From Muribaculaceae bacterium (GTDB lineage: Bacteria; Bacteroidota; Bacteroidia; Bacteroidales; Muribaculaceae), in NCBI GenBank assembly GCA_029056365.1, contig JAIDBM010000006.1:1-11790 (forward strand): a stretch of DNA of 11,790 bases, in the 5' to 3' direction. Shown one piece after another: positions 1 through 7,900 of this stretch (its first letter is position 1; every line of letters begins with the position of its first letter). The notes under the pieces were generated by a model. The model did no database searches and was not told where the DNA came from. It was given only the letters and a program-made list of their open reading frames with translations. A program made the position numbers and the translations under genes.

Positions 1-94
1 GCGGAATCCTGTCCCACACCTCCTCATGATCGTGACATGCAGCGAGCATCACACAGCACAGCAATGCGAAAATGTATCTGAAACGTGCCTTCAT
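1..94 (-). CDS. N-terminal fragment of a surface lipoprotein, cut by the window edge
   Basis: Reading leftward from the ATG at 94, about 31 residues are visible before the sequence ends. They begin MKARFRYIFALLCCVMLAAC, a basic start, a hydrophobic stretch and an LAAC lipobox, so this is a signal peptidase II lipoprotein signal. The next residues, HDHEEVWDRIP, are acidic, as in the export signals that send Bacteroidota lipoproteins to the cell surface. An in-frame ATG at 100 would add two residues; an A/G-rich stretch (AAAGGAAAAGG) lies just upstream of both. The Cys-acidic-xWDRI start resembles lipoproteins with a DUF4988/PL29-type N-terminal coiled coil, but too little is visible to assign a family. 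A matching promoter lies at 202-232. Confidence 0.7.
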   Translation of the reverse strand, partial: MKARFRYIFALLCCVMLAACHDHEEVWDRIP

Positions 95-201
95 AATCAT
101 AAAACCTTTTCCTTTAAACATCCGCCCCGGCATTTTGGTTGTGGTTTTGAAAACAATCATCAACCCAAACTGAATTTCAAAACAGAATTCCAGAGCATAT
201 G

Positions 202-232
202 CAAATTTACTTGCTTTTTTCTTGCAGGACAA
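202..232 (-). promoter_or_regulatory. Putative Bacteroides-type promoter for the leftward lipoprotein gene
   Basis: On the minus strand TTG (232-230) is followed after exactly 20 bases by TAAATTTG (209-202), a full match to the Bacteroides -7 consensus TAnnTTTG. The transcript would start near 195 and carry a leader of about 100 bases. The site interleaves with the rightward promoter at 222-252. Confidence 0.5.
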
Positions 233-252
233 TTTAATTAATATTATCTTTG
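222..252 (+). promoter_or_regulatory. Bacteroides-type promoter for the 146-residue lipoprotein gene
   Basis: TTG (222-224), a 20-base spacer and TATCTTTG (245-252) match the primary Bacteroides sigma factor consensus. Transcription would start near 259, leaving a leader of about 24 bases before the ATG at 283. Confidence 0.7.
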
Positions 253-282
253 CACAAAACCAACAACTAACACCTCATAATT

Positions 283-723
283 ATGAAACGAATTCTGCAA
301 TTCACCATGGTATGCCTGATAATCTGTCTGGCGGCCTGCTCTAACGATGAGCCAAAACAACCTGCTGTAAGCGCTATCGAAAACGCCATCAAGCATCTGA
401 ACGGAAAGTTTTCCTGCAAGTCAGTGAATGCAGGGAAAGACGTATTGGAAACTCTCGATTTCTCGCCCTATGACAACCCTATAGCAATCGGAAACGCAAA
501 AGCATATGGCTCTCTACGATACACCAGTACTGGCAATAACGTTTCTTCCAAAACATTTTTCTACACTTTTTCCTTCGGTTTCGAAAAACTATACCTCGAA
601 CTGCTGAACGACAATGGCTCACCGGTTGCCCGCTACATCTTAAGCGATGTAAACGCGAATTCATTCCATCTACGCCTCGCTGATATGGATGAAGACTCAT
701 TCAATGTATTTATTCGACAATAA
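283..723 (+). CDS. Small lipoprotein, function unknown
   Basis: This encodes 146 residues. Residues 1-19 form a lipoprotein signal ending in the lipobox LAAC, with Cys19 as the lipidation site. SNDEP follows, an acidic start typical of surface-exposed Bacteroidota lipoproteins. The rest alternates short polar and aromatic stretches (for example residues 91-106 and 117-132) and looks like a small beta-rich domain, perhaps lipocalin-like; that is a guess from the pattern, not a family match. There is one further cysteine (Cys45). A consensus promoter 30 bases upstream and a hairpin 4 bases after the stop make it a single-gene unit. It converges on the 634-residue lipoprotein gene and diverges from another lipoprotein gene. 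I do not recognise the family. Confidence 0.85.
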   Translation: MKRILQFTMVCLIICLAACSNDEPKQPAVSAIENAIKHLNGKFSCKSVNAGKDVLETLDFSPYDNPIAIGNAKAYGSLRYTSTGNNVSSKTFFYTFSFGFEKLYLELLNDNGSPVARYILSDVNANSFHLRLADMDEDSFNVFIRQ

Positions 724-727
724 TTCA

Positions 728-765
728 CTCCCGTAGTGGAGGCATCCCCGCCTCCACTACGGGAG
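728..765 (+). terminator. Perfect 16-base-pair hairpin after the small lipoprotein gene
   Basis: The arms 728-743 and 750-765 are perfectly complementary around a six-base loop (ATCCCC), 4 bases after the stop codon. The arms are G/C-rich. The stem is followed by six A's rather than T's, so it is not a textbook intrinsic terminator. It could protect the 3' end or be a REP-like palindromic element. Its core (GGAGGC, loop, GCCTCC) recurs at 1006-1025. Confidence 0.6.
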
Positions 766-798
766 AAAAAACGGCAAACTCACTTTTCAAGAGCTGAG

Positions 799-849
799 GA
801 CTATAGTATTTCAGACTATAGAACAATCAAATGTTTCTTTTGACTATAG
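799..849. repeat. Three direct copies of GACTATAG
   Basis: GACTATAG occurs at 799-806, 814-821 and 842-849. CTATAGT at 801-807 can also pair with ACTATAG at 815-821, so copies one and two can form a small hairpin. The role is unknown; repeated protein-binding sites or part of a 3' structure are both possible. Confidence 0.5.
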
Positions 850-874
850 AACTTTAGAGCTATAGTTTTTTTTT
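843..874 (+). terminator. Weak T-tract hairpin, possible terminator
   Basis: ACTATAG (843-849) pairs with CTATAGT (860-866) around a 10-base loop, and nine T's (866-874) follow. The orientation suits termination of the rightward lipoprotein transcript. The stem is short and A/T-rich, so it would be weak. Confidence 0.4.
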
Positions 875-1005
875 GCTTCTCCTATACAAAATCACACATG
901 AGAAAAGACGCCTGCAAGACTTCACGAAGGATATAAAGCGCCCACTGACTTGCCTATGTACATTCATGCGTGTTAATTATCACGACTTACTTATTATAAC
1001 AGAAA

Positions 1006-1025
1006 TGGAGGCAGGGATGCCTCCA
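1006..1025 (-). terminator. Hairpin after the 634-residue lipoprotein gene, probable terminator
   Basis: TGGAGGC (1006-1012) and GCCTCCA (1019-1025) form a 7-base-pair stem with a six-base loop, 19 bases past the leftward stop codon. On the minus strand a T-rich stretch (TTTCTGTT) follows. Read in the direction of its own gene, the core is GGAGGCATCCCTGCCTCC, one base different from the core of the hairpin at 728-765 read in the direction of that gene. Confidence 0.55.
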
Positions 1026-1044
1026 CTCCGTAATTAAAATCAAT

Positions 1045-2949
1045 CTACCGGAACACTCGTTGGCTCAGCCATGCGTTATTATCATCGAGGAGAAGCGTTC
1101 TCGGGAAATCCGTTTTTATATCCGATGAATTTATGACCGTTTTTGTAGGATATACCCGCGACTCTGTGACTGTGAATGTATTTCCCTGATATGAAATATC
1201 CAGCTCAACAGTTACCAGTGCAACAATCTGATACCTCTTCGGCATTCGCCATTTGACATATATTTGCGGCATTGATGACTCATCAAATGGTCTATAATCG
1301 CTACCTACTCCATAAAAGGCTACAAACGATGCTTTTGTAGATAGTTTGTATAATGCCTTGTACGAATCGCTGAATATAAAATTATCCCGACTCAAATCCA
1401 TACAATTAAATTCATTGGGAAAGTCATACGTATATTCATTGGGAGAGTCTTCAGTATCTTCATTGGGAGAGTCTTCAGTATCTTCATTGGGAGAGTCTTC
1501 AGAAGGAACATATCCGATAAGCTCCATCGAAACCCGCTTCTCTCCTACCCAGGGGTCAATATACGGATTGACAACAACATCCAGCTCATACTTCGAAACG
1601 GTCGGACAATACGAAGAACCAGAAATAAGCATATTTCCACCCTCATCTTCAATGCTCCCAACAGACATCGGCTTAACTACATCCCAGTATATCACCGGCG
1701 TCTTCCTTATAGTCCATACTCCTATATTTTCAAGCTCTGCCTTGACTACAGGTTGATAACCGGATTCAACACCATAAGCCTTAGGAACAACAATCGGCGG
1801 AAATGTCGGTTTTATCAAGGTCGACCGGGTTTGAGCCGCAAGAACATCCTTGAAATTAAATGAAATTACCGGAACATCCGACACTGCCACCAACTCGGAT
1901 ATCCCCGACATAGTCATCTCTCCTTCCGACGATAGTCTTACATCTGAAGTAGTTGTATAGGTAGACACAGTAGTACTACGGCCAAAAATCAATCTAAGTC
2001 CGGCCTTTAATACACCTGCCACGCCCCAATTCGCTACATCTGCGGCCAATTCCAAAACAGAATTGGCTATTTTAACACCAATACCAGGATTAGAACTTTG
2101 ATCCTTCATGCCCTTTATAGCATTTTGAGCTTTTTCTCCTGCATAAGTAGCAATACTGTTTACTGTTTTTTTGTCTGACGAAGAACCGGCGTTTGTCTCT
2201 GACGTGACCGTACCACTGGTGCTCAAATTCATATTGCCGTTAAATGAACTGGATGTCACACTGATATTATAAGCTCCAATCTTGAAATCACAATCGGTCA
2301 AGTCATCAGCATAGCGGGTGACTTGGAATTCAAATCCATTCCATCCGGGCTGCAGACCGTTGGGAATTCCATTATTCATTGAAGACAACGCACTCTCATT
2401 TGTCATGAACAGCCGATGGTCGTGGTTGGCGCCGGGAATCTCATCCGCATTCGAAAAGTAATACGGCAAATCCATGAACTTATATGGAGCCGAACCAGAC
2501 AAAGGTTTGGCATAAACCACCCACTGTGTTTTTGTCGCAGTCTGATACCCCTCATAGAAATAGAATACCTTGACCACTCCCGTAAACAGATTATAAAACA
2601 TCATATAATTCTGTTGTCGGGACTCCCCTACAGCCTGAAAAGTATGCATAAGCATTGTCCAGCCTTCTGACTTCTTGATTTTCTTACAAAAATCCGATGA
2701 AAGCTGAGTTGACACACCATTATTCGACCATGGCAGTTCTTCGACTCTGCCGGAGTTGAGCACTACCTGCGTCTGACTCTCCCAGTCATCAATCAGATTG
2801 GGATTACTTGTCGACTCTCCGGCCTCAGGTGTTGTCATAGCTCTGGACTTTACCTCCTCTGTCTGTACCAGCGGCTCAAGCGGCAGCATATCGTCGGCAC
2901 ACGAGCACAGCAGCATGATGCAAATTGCGCTAAATAATGTTAGTTTCAT
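1045..2949 (-). CDS. Large surface lipoprotein of unknown function with an octapeptide repeat
   Basis: This encodes 634 residues. The signal peptide ends at a lipobox (LCSC) with Cys17 as the lipidation site, followed by ADD, which predicts export to the cell surface. Residues 95-150 are rich in aromatic residues (MMFYNLFTGVVKVFYFYEG). A long hydrophobic stretch, about residues 288-323, contains glycine and alanine and ends in IFGRS; a Thr/Ser-rich alternating segment (324-350) follows. Residues 484-514 carry four copies of an Asp-Ser-Pro-Asn-Glu-type octapeptide, probably a flexible acidic linker before a C-terminal beta-rich region. I find no catalytic motif and do not recognise the family. 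The gene has its own promoter (2992-3023) and lies beyond the susD terminator, so co-transcription with susCD is doubtful. A glycan-binding, adhesin or membrane-inserting role would be speculation. Confidence 0.85.
   Translation of the reverse strand: MKLTLFSAICIMLLCSCADDMLPLEPLVQTEEVKSRAMTTPEAGESTSNPNLIDDWESQTQVVLNSGRVEELPWSNNGVSTQLSSDFCKKIKKSEGWTMLMHTFQAVGESRQQNYMMFYNLFTGVVKVFYFYEGYQTATKTQWVVYAKPLSGSAPYKFMDLPYYFSNADEIPGANHDHRLFMTNESALSSMNNGIPNGLQPGWNGFEFQVTRYADDLTDCDFKIGAYNISVTSSSFNGNMNLSTSGTVTSETNAGSSSDKKTVNSIATYAGEKAQNAIKGMKDQSSNPGIGVKIANSVLELAADVANWGVAGVLKAGLRLIFGRSTTVSTYTTTSDVRLSSEGEMTMSGISELVAVSDVPVISFNFKDVLAAQTRSTLIKPTFPPIVVPKAYGVESGYQPVVKAELENIGVWTIRKTPVIYWDVVKPMSVGSIEDEGGNMLISGSSYCPTVSKYELDVVVNPYIDPWVGEKRVSMELIGYVPSEDSPNEDTEDSPNEDTEDSPNEYTYDFPNEFNCMDLSRDNFIFSDSYKALYKLSTKASFVAFYGVGSDYRPFDESSMPQIYVKWRMPKRYQIVALVTVELDISYQGNTFTVTESRVYPTKTVINSSDIKTDFPRTLLLDDNNAWLSQRVFR
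1411..1506 (-). repeat. Four tandem 24-base repeats inside the 634-residue lipoprotein gene
   Basis: Four in-frame units start at 1411, 1435, 1459 and 1483, each beginning TTCATTGGGA on the plus strand. The units at 1435 and 1459 are identical over 24 bases. The one at 1483 differs only in its last bases, and the one at 1411 has several changes. They encode the Asp-Ser-Pro-Asn-Glu octapeptides. The length is a multiple of three, so gain or loss of units would keep the frame. Confidence 0.9.
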
Positions 2950-2991
2950 GGCTTATTGATTTTAAGTTAGTATTATGTTGCTATAGCGACC

Positions 2992-3023
2992 GCAATATAA
3001 CACTTTCCCATGAATTATGCAAA
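2992..3023 (-). promoter_or_regulatory. Putative promoter for the 634-residue lipoprotein gene
   Basis: On the minus strand TTTG (3023-3020) is followed after 20 bases by TATATTGC (2999-2992), an imperfect match to TAnnTTTG. Transcription would start near 2985, about 36 bases before the ATG at 2949. Confidence 0.5.
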
Positions 3024-3090
3024 TAAAAAGAGTAAAAAAATCCATCTATTTTACTTTGCCCCTAGTACCTTAAGTAATTTGTTCTTTGTA

Positions 3091-3139
3091 TATAAAAAGG
3101 ACTGCGCCATTTATAAAAAACCGCGCAGTCCTTTTTATA
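3091..3139 (-). terminator. Strong hairpin terminator after susD
   Basis: The arms 3091-3107 and 3123-3139 are perfectly complementary over 17 base pairs, with a 15-base loop. The core is G/C-rich (GGACTGCGC) and flanked by an A5/T5 run, the form of a bidirectional intrinsic terminator. It lies about 50 bases past the susD stop and would separate the susCD transcript from the lipoprotein gene downstream. Confidence 0.8.
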
Positions 3140-3154
3140 ATTGATTACAAATTC

Positions 3155-3185
3155 TTTCGTGATTTCTCAGAAGAATTTCACGAAA
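3155..3185 (-). other. Small hairpin directly after the susD stop codon
   Basis: TTTCGTGA (3155-3162) and TCACGAAA (3178-3185) are complementary, and TTCT (3164-3167) and AGAA (3172-3175) can extend the stem past a mismatch. It starts 4 bases after the susD stop. No T-tract follows on the minus strand, so a 3'-end stabilising role ahead of the terminator at 3091-3139 is more likely than termination. Confidence 0.4.
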
Positions 3186-3189
3186 ATGA

Positions 3190-4926
3190 TTATTCCCAAC
3201 CGGGATTCTGAGTCATTTTGTTCTTACTTAGTGTTATCTGCTCACTGGGTATTGGCCAGAAATATTCACGCTCTGAGAATGTGCGAGTCATTCCTCCCGA
3301 TACATCGTAATAACCATTCTTAACACGAGGTGGAGCAACGGGGGCTATACTTACATTTGCGCCCAATGCAATATCAGGATTCTTTGCAAAGTCAAGTTTA
3401 TCAAGCTGATGCCAGCGAACGAGATCCCAATAACGAATATCATCGTCGAGCATAAACTCACAACGGCGACAACGACGAAGTTCCCACAATAGATTGCTGA
3501 CAGCCATATCGTTCGCCGGGTCGGAAATTGACTCAAGAGATGCCTTTGTCGGCACGGGTAGACCCGCACGACTATACAGAGGCGCAAGATACGAAGTGAT
3601 GTCGCTATCAGAAATTGTACCAAGCTCAGCCCTTGCTTCAAGATATGCCATATTGATTCGAGCACCCCAGAAAATCGGAGATGCTATATAGTTCTTACCG
3701 GTCTGACCTGCATAGTCATAATCAATAGATGTGTTCTGGAATTTAGCAACGCCATATCCTGAACGCGAAGTCATATCCATGGTATTAGGATATTTGAATC
3801 GCATATTCTCATACATAAGTACAGGGAAAACGATTGCGGACAGACGCTTATCACGCACACTCAGCAGACTGCTTATATCAACAGTCTGATGATTTTCGTT
3901 TGAGGGAGCACCTCCATCGAACGATTCCGTTACAATGGCAACACCTGCATCATTTTTGTCTGCTTGGGCATATAATGGCATTCCGTCTACAAAGAGGAAA
4001 GAGTCGAAAGCATCTTTTGTGATACCGCATACCGATGATGACGATAGTGTCCAGTTCATGATGGCATTCATCATGATATCCTTTGCATAGGCTTTCATCA
4101 TGATAACTTCATCTTGTGCAGCAAGATCTTCACTAATGGAGTTATACAGAGCCTTATAATCATTCCCAACAGGGTATGATTGCAAAAGTTCTCCGGCGGT
4201 CGAAACCACAAGATTAAGATAGTTTTTTGCCCGCTCTTCGTCTTTCTGATTGTATCTTGCATAAGTACCCTCAAATAGACAGAATTCGACCATAAAAGCT
4301 TTTGCCATATCTTGTGAGAAAGTAGTCTTGCTACGAACTGTGCTTATATTTTCACAAGCATACTTGATGTCCTCAAGCGCAAAGTCCATAACAGTATTAC
4401 GAGCTGTACGCGGTCCAAAGAGTTCTGCATCATTGGTAGGCTCAAGAGGCTCTGTTACCAATGGCACATCGCCATAGCGTTTCACAAGTGTAAAATACTG
4501 CATGGCGCGATTCAAACGAGCTATACCAAGGTAGTTTCTGCCCTCAACGGTTTCATTGAGTGTTCCGCCCGTCACCCCCTGTATGATAAGGTTGGCTCTA
4601 CGTATTTCAATATACGGATCGTTCCAGTATGAAGACGATGAAGGAACGGTGGTAAAAGTCCAGTTGGCAAACTCCGATGAAATCGCCCCGGCCTGATCAT
4701 CATTAAGGGTTTTGAAGTAGAAAGTTCCGTTTGTTCCAGAACCATATCCAAGAATGTTGTTATAGAATGCGTTGCACTGCCCTTCAACATTCACAGGATT
4801 ACTCCAGAATTCCGGATTTGCAGTCATTATCGACAGAGGATTTCTGTTATCCTCAAGGAAGTCGTTGCAACTCGCCATTGAGAAGGCAAGTGCAGCCGCA
4901 GCTCCTAATATATATATTTTTTTCAT
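3190..4926 (-). CDS. SusD/RagB-family nutrient-binding outer-membrane lipoprotein
   Basis: This encodes 578 residues, a normal SusD-family length. It starts with a lipoprotein signal; Cys20 (in MASC) is the lipid anchor and NDFLED follows, as in most SusD homologues. Family hallmarks are the RLNRAMQYFTLVKRYGDVPL segment (about residues 137-156), the C-terminal RRCRRCEFMLDDDIRYWDLVRWH segment and the ending REYFWPIPSEQ...QNPGWE. SusD-like proteins sit on the cell surface as the hinged lid of the SusC channel and bind substrate, usually oligosaccharides. The gene starts 18 bases after the susC stop, so the two are almost certainly co-transcribed and form one complex. The hairpin at 3091-3139 ends the operon. 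The substrate cannot be read from the sequence, and no enzyme gene adjoins it. The gene symbol is left blank because this is a paralogue of the starch-specific SusD. Confidence 0.96.
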   Translation of the reverse strand: MKKIYILGAAAALAFSMASCNDFLEDNRNPLSIMTANPEFWSNPVNVEGQCNAFYNNILGYGSGTNGTFYFKTLNDDQAGAISSEFANWTFTTVPSSSSYWNDPYIEIRRANLIIQGVTGGTLNETVEGRNYLGIARLNRAMQYFTLVKRYGDVPLVTEPLEPTNDAELFGPRTARNTVMDFALEDIKYACENISTVRSKTTFSQDMAKAFMVEFCLFEGTYARYNQKDEERAKNYLNLVVSTAGELLQSYPVGNDYKALYNSISEDLAAQDEVIMMKAYAKDIMMNAIMNWTLSSSSVCGITKDAFDSFLFVDGMPLYAQADKNDAGVAIVTESFDGGAPSNENHQTVDISSLLSVRDKRLSAIVFPVLMYENMRFKYPNTMDMTSRSGYGVAKFQNTSIDYDYAGQTGKNYIASPIFWGARINMAYLEARAELGTISDSDITSYLAPLYSRAGLPVPTKASLESISDPANDMAVSNLLWELRRCRRCEFMLDDDIRYWDLVRWHQLDKLDFAKNPDIALGANVSIAPVAPPRVKNGYYDVSGGMTRTFSEREYFWPIPSEQITLSKNKMTQNPGWE

Positions 4927-4944
4927 ATTGTCTGAAGATGTTGA

Positions 4945-7900
4945 TTAGAATGTAACCTGTAAGCCAAACGAGAATGTACGAGGCATAGGTGTTGTACGAC
5001 CGAAGTCAGCGTAACTTCCGTTACCACCTTGGCGAGTTTGTGTAGCGGATGTTGCAATTTCGGGGTCAAGGCCATATTTACCAGCACCATTATAAAGGAA
5101 TGCGAGATTCTCGGCCGAGAAATAGATACGTGCTCGCTGTATCAGAACTTTTCTGGTCAGCTCAATGGGTAAAGTATAACCAAATGTAAGATTCTTCAAA
5201 CGCAGATAAGCCATATTGAGCAGATATCGGCTCTGGGGATAGAAACTGTATTGGCCTGAACCCATAGATGATGACCACTTGCCTCCGGAACCACTGCCAT
5301 CGTACATCGCCGGATAAGTATTGTTCTGATTCACATCATAACCGATAATATTTTTATATTCATCATCGTAGATATATCGATTATAAGAGTTCTGGCCTTC
5401 GAATGTGCCGAGGCAGGACTGAGCGCCAGGAATGATTGAAGAACCAGTAGCCCACATATTTCGTTTGCCTACGCCTTGGAAGAAAAGGTCAATATCAAAA
5501 CCTCGCCATGCAGCACCCAAGCGGAATGAATATTCAAATCGAGGCATAGCATTGCCAATGACCTTCAAATCACCATGATTCTCCATAGTGCAATCACCGG
5601 CATCTATTTCGCCACTGCCATCAAGGTCCTTGAACTTAACATCACCAGGACCATATACGAAATTACCAGTCTGCATACCCACCTGACTTGCTACACCCGG
5701 AGCATAACCTGTCTGAGTGGCTCCTGATGCATACTTACCATCAGGGGTATTCCAAATAAAGTCATCAACAGTAAAATAGCGATCGGTTTCAAAACCCCAT
5801 ATATCGCCATAATAAAGCCCCTCGGTGAAATTACTTACATTGCCCGGAGTAAAGGTATATATGGTATGTGCTTCATTGTTCCACTTGGTAATCTTACTGC
5901 GGGCATCAGAAACCATAGCGTTAGCATATACATCCCAATCGCCAAACGATTGATTCCATCCAACAGAAAGTTCCCAACCGCGAGTCTGAAGTTCTCCATT
6001 ATTCATTACAGGGGCATCGCCTCCCAAAATTGCAGGCAATTTTGAACCAGGACCAAGCATATCTTTTGTTTCACGCTGGAACCAGTCAAAACCAACTGTA
6101 AGCGAATTATTAAAGAATCCGAGATCCAAGCCCACGTCTGTAGTGACAATACGCTCCCATGTCAATGAGCTTGCAACAAGCGATGGCATATCAAACATGG
6201 ATATCTTCTGAGATGTAGCGTTTGTTCCACTTAGCCAGTTTACTTTTGTTTGACTAATCTGTGCCACAGTCGAAAGGAAACGATACATACCTACATTCTC
6301 ATTTCCGATATGACCATAAGAAGCACGTACCTTACCATTACTCCACCAGCTCTTGAGCGGTTCGAAATAGTTTTCTTCCGAGAAACGGTAACCTGCCGAA
6401 CCCGATGGGAAGAATGCCCACTGAGCATTAGAAGGGAAGCGGCTCGAACCGTCATATCTGCCATTAAACTCCAACAGATAAATTCCTTTATAATCGTAAT
6501 TCACACGACCAAAGAAACCAGCTGTCGACCTGCGCCAATGCTCTGGTGTACCGGTATTATAGGTATCGCCATTTGCGAGATTGAGGTTTGGACGGGTATA
6601 ATCAACAAGACCAGTACGACTTACATAGAAGTATTGATATTCTTCACGCTCAGCTGTTGAACCGGCCATAACCTTAAGATTATGTGCGTCAGCAAATGTC
6701 TTGGCATACGTGGCGAACACATTCATTGTCCACATATTATCACGGTAGTTGCTTTGTGCAGCCGAAGAAGAACTTTGGCTAAATGGCGAGTAATTGGTGT
6801 AGGCCACATTACCCCAGGTTCCCCACAGGTTATATGGCACATTATTGGCCTCGCTATTTTGATTCCGGAGTGAATATGTAAAGTCAGCCTGGAGTGTAAG
6901 ACCATCAATAATCTGAGCATTCAACCAGGCCTGCATACGAACATTGCTGGTAGTAGTGCGGTTCATCACCGACCCAAGTGCGTTACCGATAGCATTTTCA
7001 AATTGCTTCTTTTCTCCATTCTCGTCAGCAATCCAGCCATAATTCAGGAAGAAACCCGGCCAACGATACATGTATTGATATGGGTTACGACGACCGTTCA
7101 TTCCGAACTGCAATGCACTAGGACTATCGGCATCTCGCTGAGAGAAATTAAAACGCACACCGCCTTTTAGGAAAGAGAAGATTTTTGTACTGATGCTGGC
7201 ATTCGCCATATAACGCTTTGTCTGGGCAGGATTGTAACGAAGCATATCCTCGCGACTATCATAGCCAAATGAAGCTCGATAGTTTGTCGCCCCAGATACA
7301 CCTTCAAGACTTACATTATGTTTCTGCGAAAATGCCTGATGAAATAATGTTTTCTCAATATCCCAGTCGGCATAACGCATCCAGGTATTACCCGTTACAA
7401 TATAGTCACCTACATTATCCCAGCTTTCAAACGGATGTAGTTCTACATTGTCTGTGTAAGGTTTTCCGCCATGCTGTTCCTGCCATGCTTCTGCATAGGG
7501 CAGAAGATCGGCGTAAGACATACCAAATATATCTTTGTCCGCACCAGAACGCCCAGCACCCTGCAGAGCATTTTTGATTTGGTCGACGGTATTGAGGAAC
7601 TTAGGAAGTTTGGTAGGAGAACTCCAGCCAAAATTATTGGTATATTTCAATGAAACTCGTTCCTTCGAGTTTCCCTCCTTAGTAGTAATCAGAATTACAC
7701 CGAAAGCCGCACGCGTACCATATATAGCCGAAGATGACGCATCCTTGAGAACCGAAATTTCAGCTATATCGTCAGGATTAAGAAAACTCATATCGTCAAC
7801 AGGCACACCATCAACCACAATAAGTGGCGAAGACGCCTGATAGTTCGTCAGGGTACCCGTACCGCGAATATTGATAGTAGGATTAGAATTGATGTCTCCA

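Larger units (their letters stand above)
724..1044. other. Gene-free convergent intergenic region (321 bases)
   Basis: No credible gene is visible on either strand. The region lies between two convergent genes. It holds a hairpin at each end (728-765 and 1006-1025), three copies of GACTATAG with a T-tract hairpin at 799-874, and an unremarkable stretch at about 880-1000 in which I see no promoter match or RNA gene. Confidence 0.75.

Noticed and set aside
26..241. Rightward 71-residue reading frame over the first lipoprotein start and promoters
   Set aside because: It overlaps a clear lipoprotein signal on the other strand and both divergent promoters; no recognisable composition.
799..849. 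GACTATAG copies as a CRISPR array
   Set aside because: The repeats are only 8 bases, spacing is irregular (15 and 28 bases) and no cas gene is nearby.
6250..6660. Rightward 136-residue reading frame inside susC
   Set aside because: It is antisense to the conserved barrel region, with no family features and no promoter.
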